From contig NW_024104440.1 of the NCBI RefSeq assembly GCF_003945595.2, positions 365,449 to 429,448 of the forward strand: 64,000 nucleotides of DNA, in the 5' to 3' direction. Made by a program: the position numbers and the translations under genes. This DNA is from Pipra filicauda. Its lineage: Eukaryota; Chordata; Aves; Passeriformes; Pipridae. How positions within the stretch are numbered: the first letter of the stretch is position 1; each line of letters starts with the position of its first letter. Shown piece by piece: positions 1 through 12,400 of this stretch. The notes beneath the pieces were generated by a model. That model did not search any database. It was not told where the DNA came from and saw only the letters and a program-made list of their open reading frames with translations.

Positions 1-3000
1 CAAAGAAATAGCTTTACTCACCAGCTCATCAATACAGTGCCAATTAGAACTGCAGGCTCAGTGTCTATGGGAACATAGCCCAGTGAAGAGGGAAATAACC
101 ATGCCGGACTACTTGCTGTGTCTGCCACTGGTGTCTTCTGTGAGCTTAACTCACCTGTGCCTCTGTTTGTCTCTCTGAAACAGAGATGTCCTGTAAAGGG
201 CAGATCAGAAGAATGTTATCACTAGCAGTGTCGGGATAAATGCATCACATAAATGCATCAGAATCCACTTCCTGAGTTCTTCCTTTTCAGACTTTAAATA
301 TTAAAAATAGTGAGAACAGCAATCTGTTACTTATTTTGCCTTACCATTTTTCACTATGTTTTTTTCCCTCTTTGTAGAAATCTCCAAGGTGGCTTGTTGA
401 CTCCATCATACAGATCAGTTGGCTATTTTATAAGTTATAGTAACAAGAGGCTTAAGAGCAATTAAAAAATGTGGTTTGAATTATTAGTTGTTATTAAAAT
501 TAATAGAAGTTCAGTGTTCAAACTCACCTGATAACTCTGCTTTAAAGAGAATTTTGTACTTAATAGGAATTTCATCCTAGATGAAAGGAAGATAAAATCA
601 TGGTTCTGTTTAACTGTCCATACAGACTCATTAACCACAACCATGGGCAGTCCTAAGTGATTTTCTACCAAATGCATTTATTTATATAATGCAAAGAGAG
701 TAGGCAGATTTTTCAAAAAGCTTTCCAAAAGCTGCTGTTAATAATCTGAATTAAAACAAGGCGCAGAAAATAGGGAGACATTCAGTTTTGGATAGAAATA
801 GTTCAAGCCTGAGTACATCATGCATTAAAAGCCTCAGACACAAGTAATTTTAAAGAATAATAAAAAAAAAAATCTCCAGTTCTTTTCTATAAAAATGAAG
901 CTTACTGTAATCAACTTGCTTCAATAGGTGGCAATAGCCAATTACCAGTTCTAAGCTGTCAAAGGAATTAAGAAATTAATCCAATTTAATTCTTCATGTT
1001 TGTTTCCTCTGGAGAAAGGACAAAGTGCCACTTTAGTTCAACTAATAACTAACAATCCTAAAATAGAAGAAAATAATTTGTTTAGAGACATTTAGTGTGT
1101 ACACTTGGCCAGTCCAACTCTATATTTGTCCCCTCGTAATGATTCTAGTTTATAAGGAGTGCAACTGTCAAAAGGGATTAAATAGTATGCACAAGCTGCT
1201 AAATCTTTCCATTTCTTTGGGGAAATTATCACACTGTCTGTCTTTTCCCAGATGAGTTTTAGTACTTTGGCCATACTCTTGGAAAAAAATAGCTGAATAA
1301 TTTCAGTGGTGCTCTCTGAAGACACAAACATGTTTCTAATATATGTGATAAAAAGGGCAAAGACTAATAGCAGCCATATATGGAAAGTAATGGTTTAATG
1401 GAAAATGATGACGTGCACTGAATGATATGATTGCTGGGTAAAACTCTAGTTCAGTTATATACTCTTTGAAGTTCAAATATATTCTTTGAAGGGCCAGGAA
1501 AAATAGACCAAAGGCTCAGTCAGGCAGCAGAGCCCAAAGAGGCCATGAGATCTGAAACACACTCCTGCAGAAAGTCAGAAAACAGAAAGCAGACAGGATG
1601 TAAAATAAAGTCACTGTGTGTCCTTTGGTCCAGACTGAATTGTGAGGAACAATAACCTCACGGGCAGAATTAACAAAAATATCATGACTGAGTTTCTTCT
1701 AAAGCTGAAGTTATGCTACTACAGCCATACTGTTAAATACTTGCAGGTATGCTGGCTATTGGAAGACTGTGGTTCTGAGATGTTAAAAATATTCTCTACC
1801 TTATAATTTTCCATTGGCTTTTGAAATTTTTGAAATTTTCTGTTAAAAAATAGGTTCACATGAAATTTGAGGGACAGCCTTTTAATCAGAAAAAGAGAAA
1901 GGCAAGATTGAATATCCTGGTCAATTGTATACTTCACACCCCATTTAATATCTACCACAACAAATTACAGTCTTGGACTAGCGGCCATACAGCAGTACTT
2001 GAAACTTCCATTAGATGGCTTTATACTTTGCTTTGGAGGCCCCATACATTTTGCTGTGCTATTTTTAGGTCAGCCTAGAATTTGATCTACAGCGCAGAAT
2101 ACTAACAATCTCTCCCTGAACTGTCTGCTCTAGACCAGTTTTTAGTTCCACTTGGGAAGCAATCAAATAAACATGAAATGAGTTACCTGGTAGAGCTGCT
2201 GTTTCCCCTTTTTGTAACCTTAGCTTGAGAGACAGGATTTTGAGCCCATGTTTGCTGTTAGCAGGTGCTGTAGCTGACAGACATTGGACAGAAATACCTC
2301 TCTGGACACAAGAGCTTTCTGTTTCTGACCCAGCATCTGCAGTAACTGGCACACAGGAACATGTGAAATGTCATGATGAGTCAGACCATGATCCCCTAAC
2401 CCCGGGTTCCACCTCTGACAGGAGCAGGGGATGCTCTCTGGGACACCAAAATCTACAGGGTGTTCTCTTTGTGCTTCCCAGAATCCACAGTGATAGGATG
2501 TGGGATGTTACAGGACACATTGCTGCCCAGCCCTTTAGCAAATGTTTTCCAAACCCAACACCTTTTGCCCGTTCAATGTTATGAAATCCTTCTGGATTTG
2601 CTTCCTATTCAGCCTCTGAATACCTGAAAGAGCTTGTTTTCTGCAGTCTGGAAGATTCCTTTATTAATTCTTTTCTCTGGGTCAGTAATGGTGATGAATA
2701 AAAATTGGTCCCTGGTGTACTCTGCTACTGAGTTCTTTCCTACCAAGGCTTATTCTTTCCTTCCAATCTTTTAATCTGCTTTCAATCCACAGAAGAACCT
2801 TTCCCCCAGTACTGTGTCAGCCTGTTTTCTTTCAGCTTCCTTTAACACCCTTGTTCATGGCGCTATTCCTCTGTCTGTCTAAGCTCATGCAGAACATGTG
2901 ATCATCATAGTTCATTCTTCATTCACACCTGTAAAAGGGAAGAGCTGTCCTTCCAGAGACTTGCTCCACACAGCCCAGATGAGCTGCAGGCAGCCAGGGG

Positions 3001-6000
3001 ACCTGCTCTTGGCCTTCTGTACCTCAACTCTTCCTCAACACAGATTCATCCTCACACGGTCATCCCCTCTCAGAGCTGCACCATTCTGCACTGTAGTAAT
3101 TAGTGATCTGTAAGATCACAACACCAAATGGATGCAGTCACTAGTGCCCAGCAACGTCATAATCCACAGCTCTTGTGTTTACCTCTGGTGGTAGTAAAAA
3201 AATCATCTCATAGCAGTGGGATACTTTGACCTAGGCAAGGCAAATTGGTTGAACTGGGATAAAGCAATATAAGAGTAATTTATTCTTGCCAGTAAGACCA
3301 AGAAGTTACCCCAAAATGTTACTTAATTCTGTAACTACTTACCAGTGGATCCAAAGTGGTTTGAACAACATGACTCTAAATTAAGAGAGAAAGTGACCAA
3401 AATTAGAGCTACATCAAATGTAGGCAATACATGGTTAACACAGTGACACAAAAAATAACACTCTAATGAACAGTATCTCGTTAAGAGAGAGTAGCCAGTT
3501 CAAAAATCAGTTTTAATGAATAGGTCTGATGATATCAAACCCGGCATAAAATAGGTTACCCCACTGTATGTCACAGCTGTTGTACTGTCCTGAGAACATC
3601 CCTTACTAGTTGGCACATTGGACTGTGGTTCACAACTTACTCTCATACCTCTCAAAGCTCTCACACTGATATCTTCGTGCCTCTGTTAAAAATCCACTAA
3701 GGACTTGTGTGCTCTGACATTAACAGGGACTGTGACATTAATTTCTATGAAAGGTTGTTCAGGCCTTTTCTGCTCAAGAAATTATTACCCCTAGTCACAA
3801 AAGGTTTTGATTTTTAAACTTTTTTTTTTTTTAATGAGTCAAGGACATGGTGCTATATCTCACATACACAGTGACTATTCTGTTCATTTTAGCTATGGAA
3901 GGTTACTCTGTATTTATGTGTTTTCTTTTAAACAGACTCATTAAACACCTGACATGGATTATGACCAGGGTAATGGCTCAAGTCCTGGAAAGAAACTGTG
4001 CTCTGAAATGTGGAGATGGAAATAAGGACAAGAGAACAACAAGAAGAGTTGTCATCAGACCTTGTCAGTTGTGACTTCTTTTCAAGGTCTTTGCCTCTTG
4101 AGGGTGCACTGAGTGACTCATGCACCACGCTGGGCTTCCATGGGTAATTCTGGGATGGACTGTATGAAAAATAAGATAAACTACGTTCCATTATAACAGA
4201 AAATCAAGATGTTACTCAGATTTGATAAACTTTTGAATAAATACCATGTCACGCAAGTGGACACGCTCTACATATAGCTTAAGAGGGTTTTACAATCACA
4301 CACTGAAAACTCTACCAGCCAGTAGTTCAAAGGCAGTGCTTTCTCAGGGGATAATATGCAGGAGTGACTGCAAGGAGGTTCTGTTCAGGGAGTATAACGG
4401 CAAGAACTGTGCTAGGAAGATATTTTATTTAAATTGTGAGTTTTGAAATAGATCAGAGGGTGAATTTTATATAAGTCAGATGGATTCATTATCTAACACA
4501 GAATACTTGGCAGATTGTTTAAGCTCATGTTCCTGTGTACAGATGTGAAAGCAATACAATAAAGACTGATCTTTTCCATGAAAAATTAGCAGTCATATTG
4601 GAGTTGTTATTTTTCTGTTTGGATAGAAAATAATTTAAATATGCTTTCCAGGAAATCTTAGTTTTCCTACAGGTACCTCACATAGTTCCAGAATGCTGAG
4701 ATGCCCAGCATGTAGAAATCCTTCTCATGAACAGCTTAAGAAATCAGACCTGAACTGAAACATCAGGAACTGTGGTGGGAGGAACCCACACATTACTGAG
4801 GGCAGGTATTGGACTGGGTTTGGTTTTATTTTTTAGAAAAGTGAGAATTTTGTAACCGTGTAGTTGTTTAGCCAAGTTGATGTATCAAGACCATTTCAGA
4901 CAAAGCAGAATTGGAAACAATTCTCCTGATTTCTCACTCTGCATGAGTCTGTCCTCTGAGGTCTGTGTTTACCATCTGCTCCGAGCTCAGGCTTCCCGCT
5001 CCAGACACATCGTGAGCCTCTCGACAGTCAGCATGAGGGAAGGACAGGGTGATGAAACAATGAAACAATGACAAAGAAACTTGCATATATTTTTTTTTCC
5101 TGATACTCCCAGTGTGTTGCACTCAAATGGCATTTTTTAGCCCCTAGGCAGTATAAACTAGCTCCCGGTTCCCAAAATTTCTGTGCCCCAAATACAATTT
5201 TCAGCTGCTCCTGCAAGGGGGGAAGCACTGGCGTTGAGCCAAGTAGCTTTTCTCCGAGATAGGTTTCATCAGATGCAGTTTAGGCCCTTAAAACACTGAC
5301 AAGTGCTTTGTTTCATATAATCCCTGGATGGCAATTCAGGAATGAAGACACTTAGGGCACAATATTCTAACACATAAAGATACATTTAGGGAACTAAACC
5401 CCCATTTAAGTAACTATAGAAAGAATAACCAAGTCTAAAAGCTTGTCAAGCTTGTGTTCAAGTGCCCATTTGGTACTAAAAAAAGAAGTGCTGAATTTTG
5501 CTACTGAAGGGGGCATTCCTGCTGCCTGTATAATCAGAAATTCATACTTTTCAGAGATGGCTTCACTAGTTTTTCAGGGCCACATGTGTGTCATTTTAAG
5601 AACATGGTTCAGTTTGTTGTTATTATTATTTTGTAATAATTCCCTGCAGTGGGTTTATGCCACAGAGTGCACAGGTAAGGCAATACAAATTCCACCCAGT
5701 AAGTCACTTTGGAGATTCTGAATCTTAGATCAAGATTTCCGATTTCTCAGATCAGCTCAGCTTCATACATTTAAAGGATGGGGAGAGTGTTACAGGGTCT
5801 GACTTCCATCATAACACAATCCCTGGCATTTTAACAAGGCTTCTTTGACAACAAAAAGAGATTGGCATAAAGAGAGCAGCATTTTTCTCATCCTAAAAGA
5901 TTTTTAGAACACAGATTTGATCAGAACAGCTTCTTTCAGGGTAGCCAGCGAATTCAGTCTCTATACACAATACACTCATTTGACAAAAGCATTTCGGAGG

Positions 6001-9000
6001 AGCTTCGTGCCACAAGAATATCCAGACTTTGAACCGTGATTAATTTTAGAACTTTTAACTGAAAAGATTTAGAAAGGATGAAAACACCTTTTTGCTTTTG
6101 TTAGCAGGCAGCCTCAGTCAGCCCTTTTGCACCTTCTGAGCCTGAACTCACAGTCTGTCACTTGGCATTGCAAGACCCCGTTGCCTGTTAAGAAGGAATT
6201 ATTTCTCCATTTCCAGACCACTGAACTGCTAAGTGCCAGCAGGACCAACCTGTCTGCCTCACACACAGTGCTTCCCACTGACCTGCAACATGAAGCCCTG
6301 AGCTTGTCGTTATGACAGAAGCCAGCAGTGGTTTCATAGCGTTTCCAAGAGAAAAATCAAAATAATTTTAAACAGGTACTACGAGGTACTGTAAAACATA
6401 ATACTCAGTTTTATTAATACTTTAAAAAAAGATGTGTAAAGACAACCAAAACACGGTCTCACAATTCACAATCTGTACATTATAAAAATACATCTCTCTC
6501 TAACTCGTAGAAAGAGAACAGCAGTATATACAACATGACTTTATCAGTCCAGACAGGGTCCTGTAACATTCATCTGCCTGGCTAATATTTAGCACATTCT
6601 CAGATTCAGTCACAGTAAAGTGCAGCTGCAGAATATGTGCCTGAAGGGGCATTTGTCATCCCAAGCTTAGTTAAGGGAAGCCAAGACAAGGGTTCACCGT
6701 GGATGTGCACGGCTGGGGCGCCGTAGGCTGATGGGAACATCACACAAGATTTGGCTCAAACTACCTCCCATTCAAGCAGCTCAAAAAGGGGAGTATAAAT
6801 GAGATCCTTTATCCATGACTCTGGCTGGAGAGAAGAACCACGCAGACGGTTAAGAAAAATACCACATTCTAATTACATTCATATTCTCCACAGAGTTTTC
6901 CCACCTTTCTATTCTTTCACGTACAATGTCTGATCCCCCGCTCTCAGAAACAACCAACAGACCTTCCTCCCTTCTTTCTTTAATTTGTCCACTTTGTATC
7001 CCTGCTGTCAGGATCCTTCAGGCACTGAAACATAAGCAGAGGAGTGTAACTTTCTGGAAAGAGTATAAAGATTGTGGGTTTGAGCTGTTTAAATTGGGGA
7101 CTTTTAAAATTTGAGAGGTTAGTTGAGAGATTCTAGTTTGCACAGATACTTGAGTCAGTATTGTCAGTGCTTTTTAGCTGAAGAGATTTCAAAGGAGTGG
7201 CTGAGCTAACCCTGAGCTAACTGTGAAGGAGAGACTTCCCAATTTGTGGCATATCAAACATTCCTAGCCTTTTCTATCCCTTTTTGTTGTTCTGTTTCAG
7301 ACTGTATCTGATAGGAAGCCAGAACTCTAGTGCTGACCTGACAATTGCCTCTGTACAATTTTTAAGTTCTCTCCATGTTCACAGAGCAGAAAGGAAGGAA
7401 AAAACCGAGACAATTGGCTTGCTGCTGTAGCAACAGGATGAGTATTTGGCCCACATATGACTGAGACCAGCAGCATAGACATGATAATGCTTTGAAATGT
7501 ATTTTTGTCTGTTTTTGCCCAGTTATTCATAACTGTACCAGAGCACCACATAAACCACATACAGTAGTGAGATCACTGTCAAGTAGAAAATCGATGCCTG
7601 TAAACATTTATGCTGCCAGCTGCATTTAAGAAATTAAATCTGAATCCAGGTATATGAATTTACAGTTCTCATTTGAGACAAAGTAAAAACCTTCAAAGAT
7701 TGTCACTTTGAGGATTTTTTTGTGCAATAAATTGAAGGTATTTGTATGTATTTGGATTTCTGTGATGTCAGAAAAATCCTGAGTAGTTTTTCAGTTTTAA
7801 TTCCTTTCTTCTTATTACTTCTTTCTTTTCCCCCCAGTTTTTTTGAAGGATTCTGTAACAAACAAGTGATAGAAAATATCTTTCTATACCTTAAGACAGC
7901 ACTGATGATTAGCATCAAGAAAGAACCACTTCTAGATTCTCGTGGATAATCTTCCAATATCACGTTTTCTAGGACTGATCATTCTTTTTTGTGCTCCTCA
8001 ACCTAGTGCTTCAAATCAGCCCATACACACAGGTGGAATCTGTAACACTGGGCTTTGAAAGTCCAAAATCATCAGACCAAATTCGATCACAGTTACCACT
8101 AGCACCTTGAAACAATCAGATTTGATCTATCACTGCTTCAGGTGTTGCAGATTCAGCAGCTTTCAGTCTGCTTTTGGTGAATCGGTGGTGGAATTTTACA
8201 CTGTCAACGTCCTGGTGGTTCCTGGTTTCCTTTAATGGTGATCACAGTATCCAGATGTTCTTTTCATCTCTGAAACTTGATGTTGCTTAACTCTTCATCA
8301 CTTCAGTAGGAATACGATGGGGTCTTTGAACAGCATTTTAAATGACCTTTGGAAGTTCAAACTTTATAATTCACCTAATTTAAGCATCACTTAGAAACTT
8401 AAATGTGACCTTTTTTGCAACACGAAAATCTGCCACCGATTCCTAAAGCAGCAAGAAGATAGGAGAGCACAGAGGACACCTTCCCCCTCTTCTTTATGAT
8501 ACCTGTGAAATGATGAAAACAGAATATTAGATATACACCCACCAGCCTAATCACCATTAAGATGACCAAAATCAGATATTTGATGAGCTCTGTAAACAGA
8601 CAACAGTGACTGGTAGGTGCTGCATGTCTCAAGGTTGGGAGACAGGACCCAGACTTCCTGCCATTACTTCTCAGCACTAGTGCAGAAAGCTGGGAACAGA
8701 AATCCTACACAAATCCCTAACTTCCCATGCCAGCTACAGTTCCTTCAGTCCAGGAGCATCAAGGCAGTCAGATCCTGATGATCATTGGCAAACTTATTAA
8801 ATTATTAACAGTGCAATTATTTCAGGGATCTTTGAAACTGTGCAGGCAGAATCAATGAAGTGAGGTGACTGCCAGTGGCTAAACCACACCATGAGACTGA
8901 GAACAAGGAATGTGGGAACCAGTGGTTTGCTCTGAGTACAGTCTAGGTACAGCTTCATAGTGAGACAAGCAGCTCTTGAGGATTTGTATTAAACACAGGA

Positions 9001-9400
9001 AAAGTGAAAGGACTTCCTGAAAATCAACACAAACCAATCTCTGTAGAGCACAGAACTCATCTGTTAAACATGAGAAGTACACAGAGCTTTAGTTTTTTGC
9101 AACAGAAAAGAGAAGGTAAGGAAGGCAGCTGCCAGTCACTGAACTGGGAGGTCTGGGAGAAGTCCATTTTTCTTACCATAGCACTTGCAGTCTGCTAGTG
9201 CAGGTGCCAGGGAGATGGGGGATGCAAGGTGAGTGGGGTAAAAGAGATCCTGATGTGACCCTGATCTGTGCCACTCTAGGGCAGCGTCTCTGTCCTCGTC
9301 CATGGACCCTGTTCCTGTGCCTGCTGCCAGGGAGCCCAGAATCAACAGCTCCCACAGAAACAAATCTTGCTGTCTGTTACCTTTGTGGGATCCTCTGAAT
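1..9400. other. Non-coding region downstream of CIITA
   Basis: I find no supportable coding exon here on either strand. The minus-strand part next to 9401 should be the CIITA 3' UTR. Possible minus-strand polyadenylation signals are ATTAAA at 8231-8236 and AATAAA at 6410-6415; neither can be chosen from sequence alone. A plus-strand AATAAA at 4558-4563 could end a convergent transcript. In human the next gene on this side is DEXI, in the opposite direction to CIITA; its short single-exon coding sequence is not recognisable here. A TTG/T-rich low-complexity run lies at about 9562-9601. Confidence 0.6.
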
Positions 9401-9473
9401 CTACACACTGATCCTAGAGTCCAGCTGCTGAAGGTATTCAAGGATTCCATAGGGAATGGCGGGATTCCACATC
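9401..9473 (-). CDS. CIITA: CIITA exon 19 (terminal coding exon)
   Basis: Codes the last 23 full codons and the stop TAG at 9401-9403. MWNPAIPYGILEYLQQLDSR matches human MWTPTIPFSVQEHLQQQDSR. The tail ends in Val where human has Leu-Arg. Acceptor GCCCTTGCAG. The 3' UTR continues to lower coordinates. Confidence 0.95.
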
Positions 9474-12400
9474 CTGCAAGGGCAAATTCAGAAAGGAAAG
9501 AGATTTTAAGAAGTGTAATTTGCTTCATGGTGTTTTTGGTGCATTTGTTATGTTTGTGGCTTTGTTGTTGTTGCTGTTGTTTGTTTTTTTTTTTCTTTTT
9601 TAAAGTTGCCTTTTCCTTTGACTATCATGCTATAAAAGTATTTAAGCTATGGAACAAAGGAAAATGCATCTTAATTTAGAAAAAAGCATCTCAGTCCTCC
9701 ATAACCTTGCTGACTCTAATTACAGGACACACTACAGTCCTGTTTCTGTAACTGTTCTTTAATTTTCCATCAAACTCACTCTGAATGTGTATTGGCAACT
9801 TCAGCCTATTTAACCTGTAGTGATGGTTGCTCATTGTTTATCCTCCAAACACAAGTCCTGCAGCACAGAGTAGGTTGAGGTCTATGGGAGGGTAGAAGAT
9901 TAACAAAGGGAGGCTTAATGTAAACTAAAGCAGGACAAAGTTGCCTGGGACCATTGGGAAGTAATGCAGCTGAAACCAGAGACAACTTTTTAACATCACT
10001 ATGGCTGCTTTTGTCTTTTGGTGACATCTCTTTTTGTGACTCATAAATCCGACAAATACAGAACACAGCTTTAGCATGATTTCTACCCCAGTTTTACAGA
10101 ATGAAGGTACAGCAAACAGCCTATCAAGAGACTTACACCAAGTTCTTTATGTGGGGACATTTTCGTAGGCTGTTGGTCAACTGCTGGGCTCCCACACGGG
10201 TTATTTTGTTGTACTGAACACTGAGGAATAAAAGCAACTTTGTTAATCCAGATCACATCATGTAGCAGTGTAATCCAACATTCAATTCAAAATCAAAAAT
10301 ACTGTATAGGTTACCCTGCAGATGGGGAAAGAAAATAAAAAGAAAAAAACCCCATAATAATGTACTCAAAAGGTCAAACAGGAACTTAACTATGTCAGTT
10401 CATCTGAGGGAATCCTTTTTCTATATGCCTGAGGTCTTTCTCCAACTCTTCATGATCCTATTCTCCCATCTTAACAGCAATATTTTTGCTTTTAGAGTGA
10501 ACTGCTCCTTAATCTTCTCTAGTCACTGACTATTTGGACTCTGCATAAGCACATTTTCCCTGTGAAATTTCCCTGAAGTTTTCTTCCTCAGTTTCTGTCT
10601 CCTCTAAAGCCAAGCATGGGACATTTGAATTTTCAGTCTCCAAGGAAGTAGGCTTTCCTGGGCCATTTCAAAAGGTTTCATGTACTCACTCTAGCACTCT
10701 TAAAGATGTCATTGCAGGAAGAACTTTCGCCAGATTTTCTGCTCCAAAATCACTGATGTTGTTATTGTACAAGCTGCAGAAAACCAAACCAGTTCAGTCA
10801 AAATTGAATAATGGATAATGTAAACAGACTATACATTAGATCACAGGTTTTCAAATATTTTTAGTGCGTTTTCGCTTTCAATTTGTGCTTATTTGCAGTT
10901 AAAGTTTAAAACACAACTTTATATTCCCTAGATATCTTTCTGTATGTCTGCGCTGGGTCAGAATTTTGCTCCTCTTCTTTCCAAAGACTTTATGCAAGAA
11001 TGAAGTCAAAAGCTTGGGTGCTGCACAGTGTTAATATTTGTTCCATGTTCAGTAATTTCTGACAGAGACAGCAAGGTATGTTGTACAAAACAACTGGACA
11101 GGATACACCACTTACCTTAGTGTTTTTAAGGAAGACAAGGAAGGAAGAGCTGTGGCGAGTTTCTCCGCACCCATGTCTGTTATTTTATTCTGTGATAAAC
11201 TACAGTAAGTGAGATCACTGTGTTAGTTGAGCACGTTTATTCTAATTTATTACAATATGGGGAAAATTAATTTTCATTTTTTAAAATATAATTTGGACAG
11301 TCTGTTTAGACCAAATGAGGAGAAAAAGACAAAATATGGCCCTTGAAGGGCAGTGAGGAATTGCCATAAGATTATCCTATTTCTCTAATGAATGTACAGA
11401 TTAATTATCCCCATAGACTCATTTGGTCTTCCATGCCAATGGAGTAGTTGTGCCCATAATTGTTAACACACAGTCCCTTAAGGCTCTGGGTTTAATTTAT
11501 TTCTTTTCAAAATTTCCCAGAACTGTTACCCTTGCACTTACTTTAATGTTTCCAGGGATGTCAGGGTTGGAAAGACTTCAGATAGACTCTTGGCTCCTTC
11601 ATCTCCTATGCCATTTTCACTCAGAGCATCAAGGCTGGGTGACAACAAAGAGAGAATTAGCTCCCCTTTCAATCTAAATTTCTGTGGTTTATTCACCTCA
11701 GAGACCACTCTATCTATCTTGAAAAGCTCCTTCTCTGCAGTAGCCTCAATCAGCATGAAGCATCACACAAATTACAGCTTCTCTAATAAGCAGCTTTCTG
11801 CTGCCCAAATTTACAGCCTAAGAATTTTTTTTTTTTTTTACTAGTTGAATAGCTTGACCCATTTCCTTTGATATGCAATATTATTAAAATGGTTATGAAA
11901 TAGCTGTGTTCCAGCTAAGCTGAAATGAGATTTCTTGCGCACACGGAAATACAGAACTGACAAAATCCAGCAGAGGCTGTAAATCCCTGCCTAAACAGAT
12001 CCTTCTCCAGAGTGGGAGTATTAGAAATTAAGTTTTTCTTCATATCTAGTCACAATTTTAGATACTGAATCCCCTTCTAATCTGACAGGTAATGCTGGGA
12101 TATATTGGACTAATTTCAGTCTTAAAGCTTTATTGTTTTCCCAAAATATCATGAAAAGGCCAGATCCAGTACAGACAAATGGCCAGTGGGCCGAGCCAGT
12201 GAGGCCAAAGGCCCTCTCAAACCCCAGTAATCTTCCCACAGACACTGTGGCAAAGTACTGGCTATTGTTGGTACACTTGTTTTGCGTAGAGCTTAAAATT
12301 AAGAGACAGTTGGTTTTTCATGGACAAGGGCATGTTCTGGAGCTTCAAGGAAGAGATAAGTGACCCTCGGGCAGTGCTGTGGCAGGAAAGGGGGACCACC

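Noticed and set aside
3847..4074. Hydrophobic plus-strand frame considered as DEXI
   Set aside because: Apart from hydrophobicity it shares no conserved DEXI segment.
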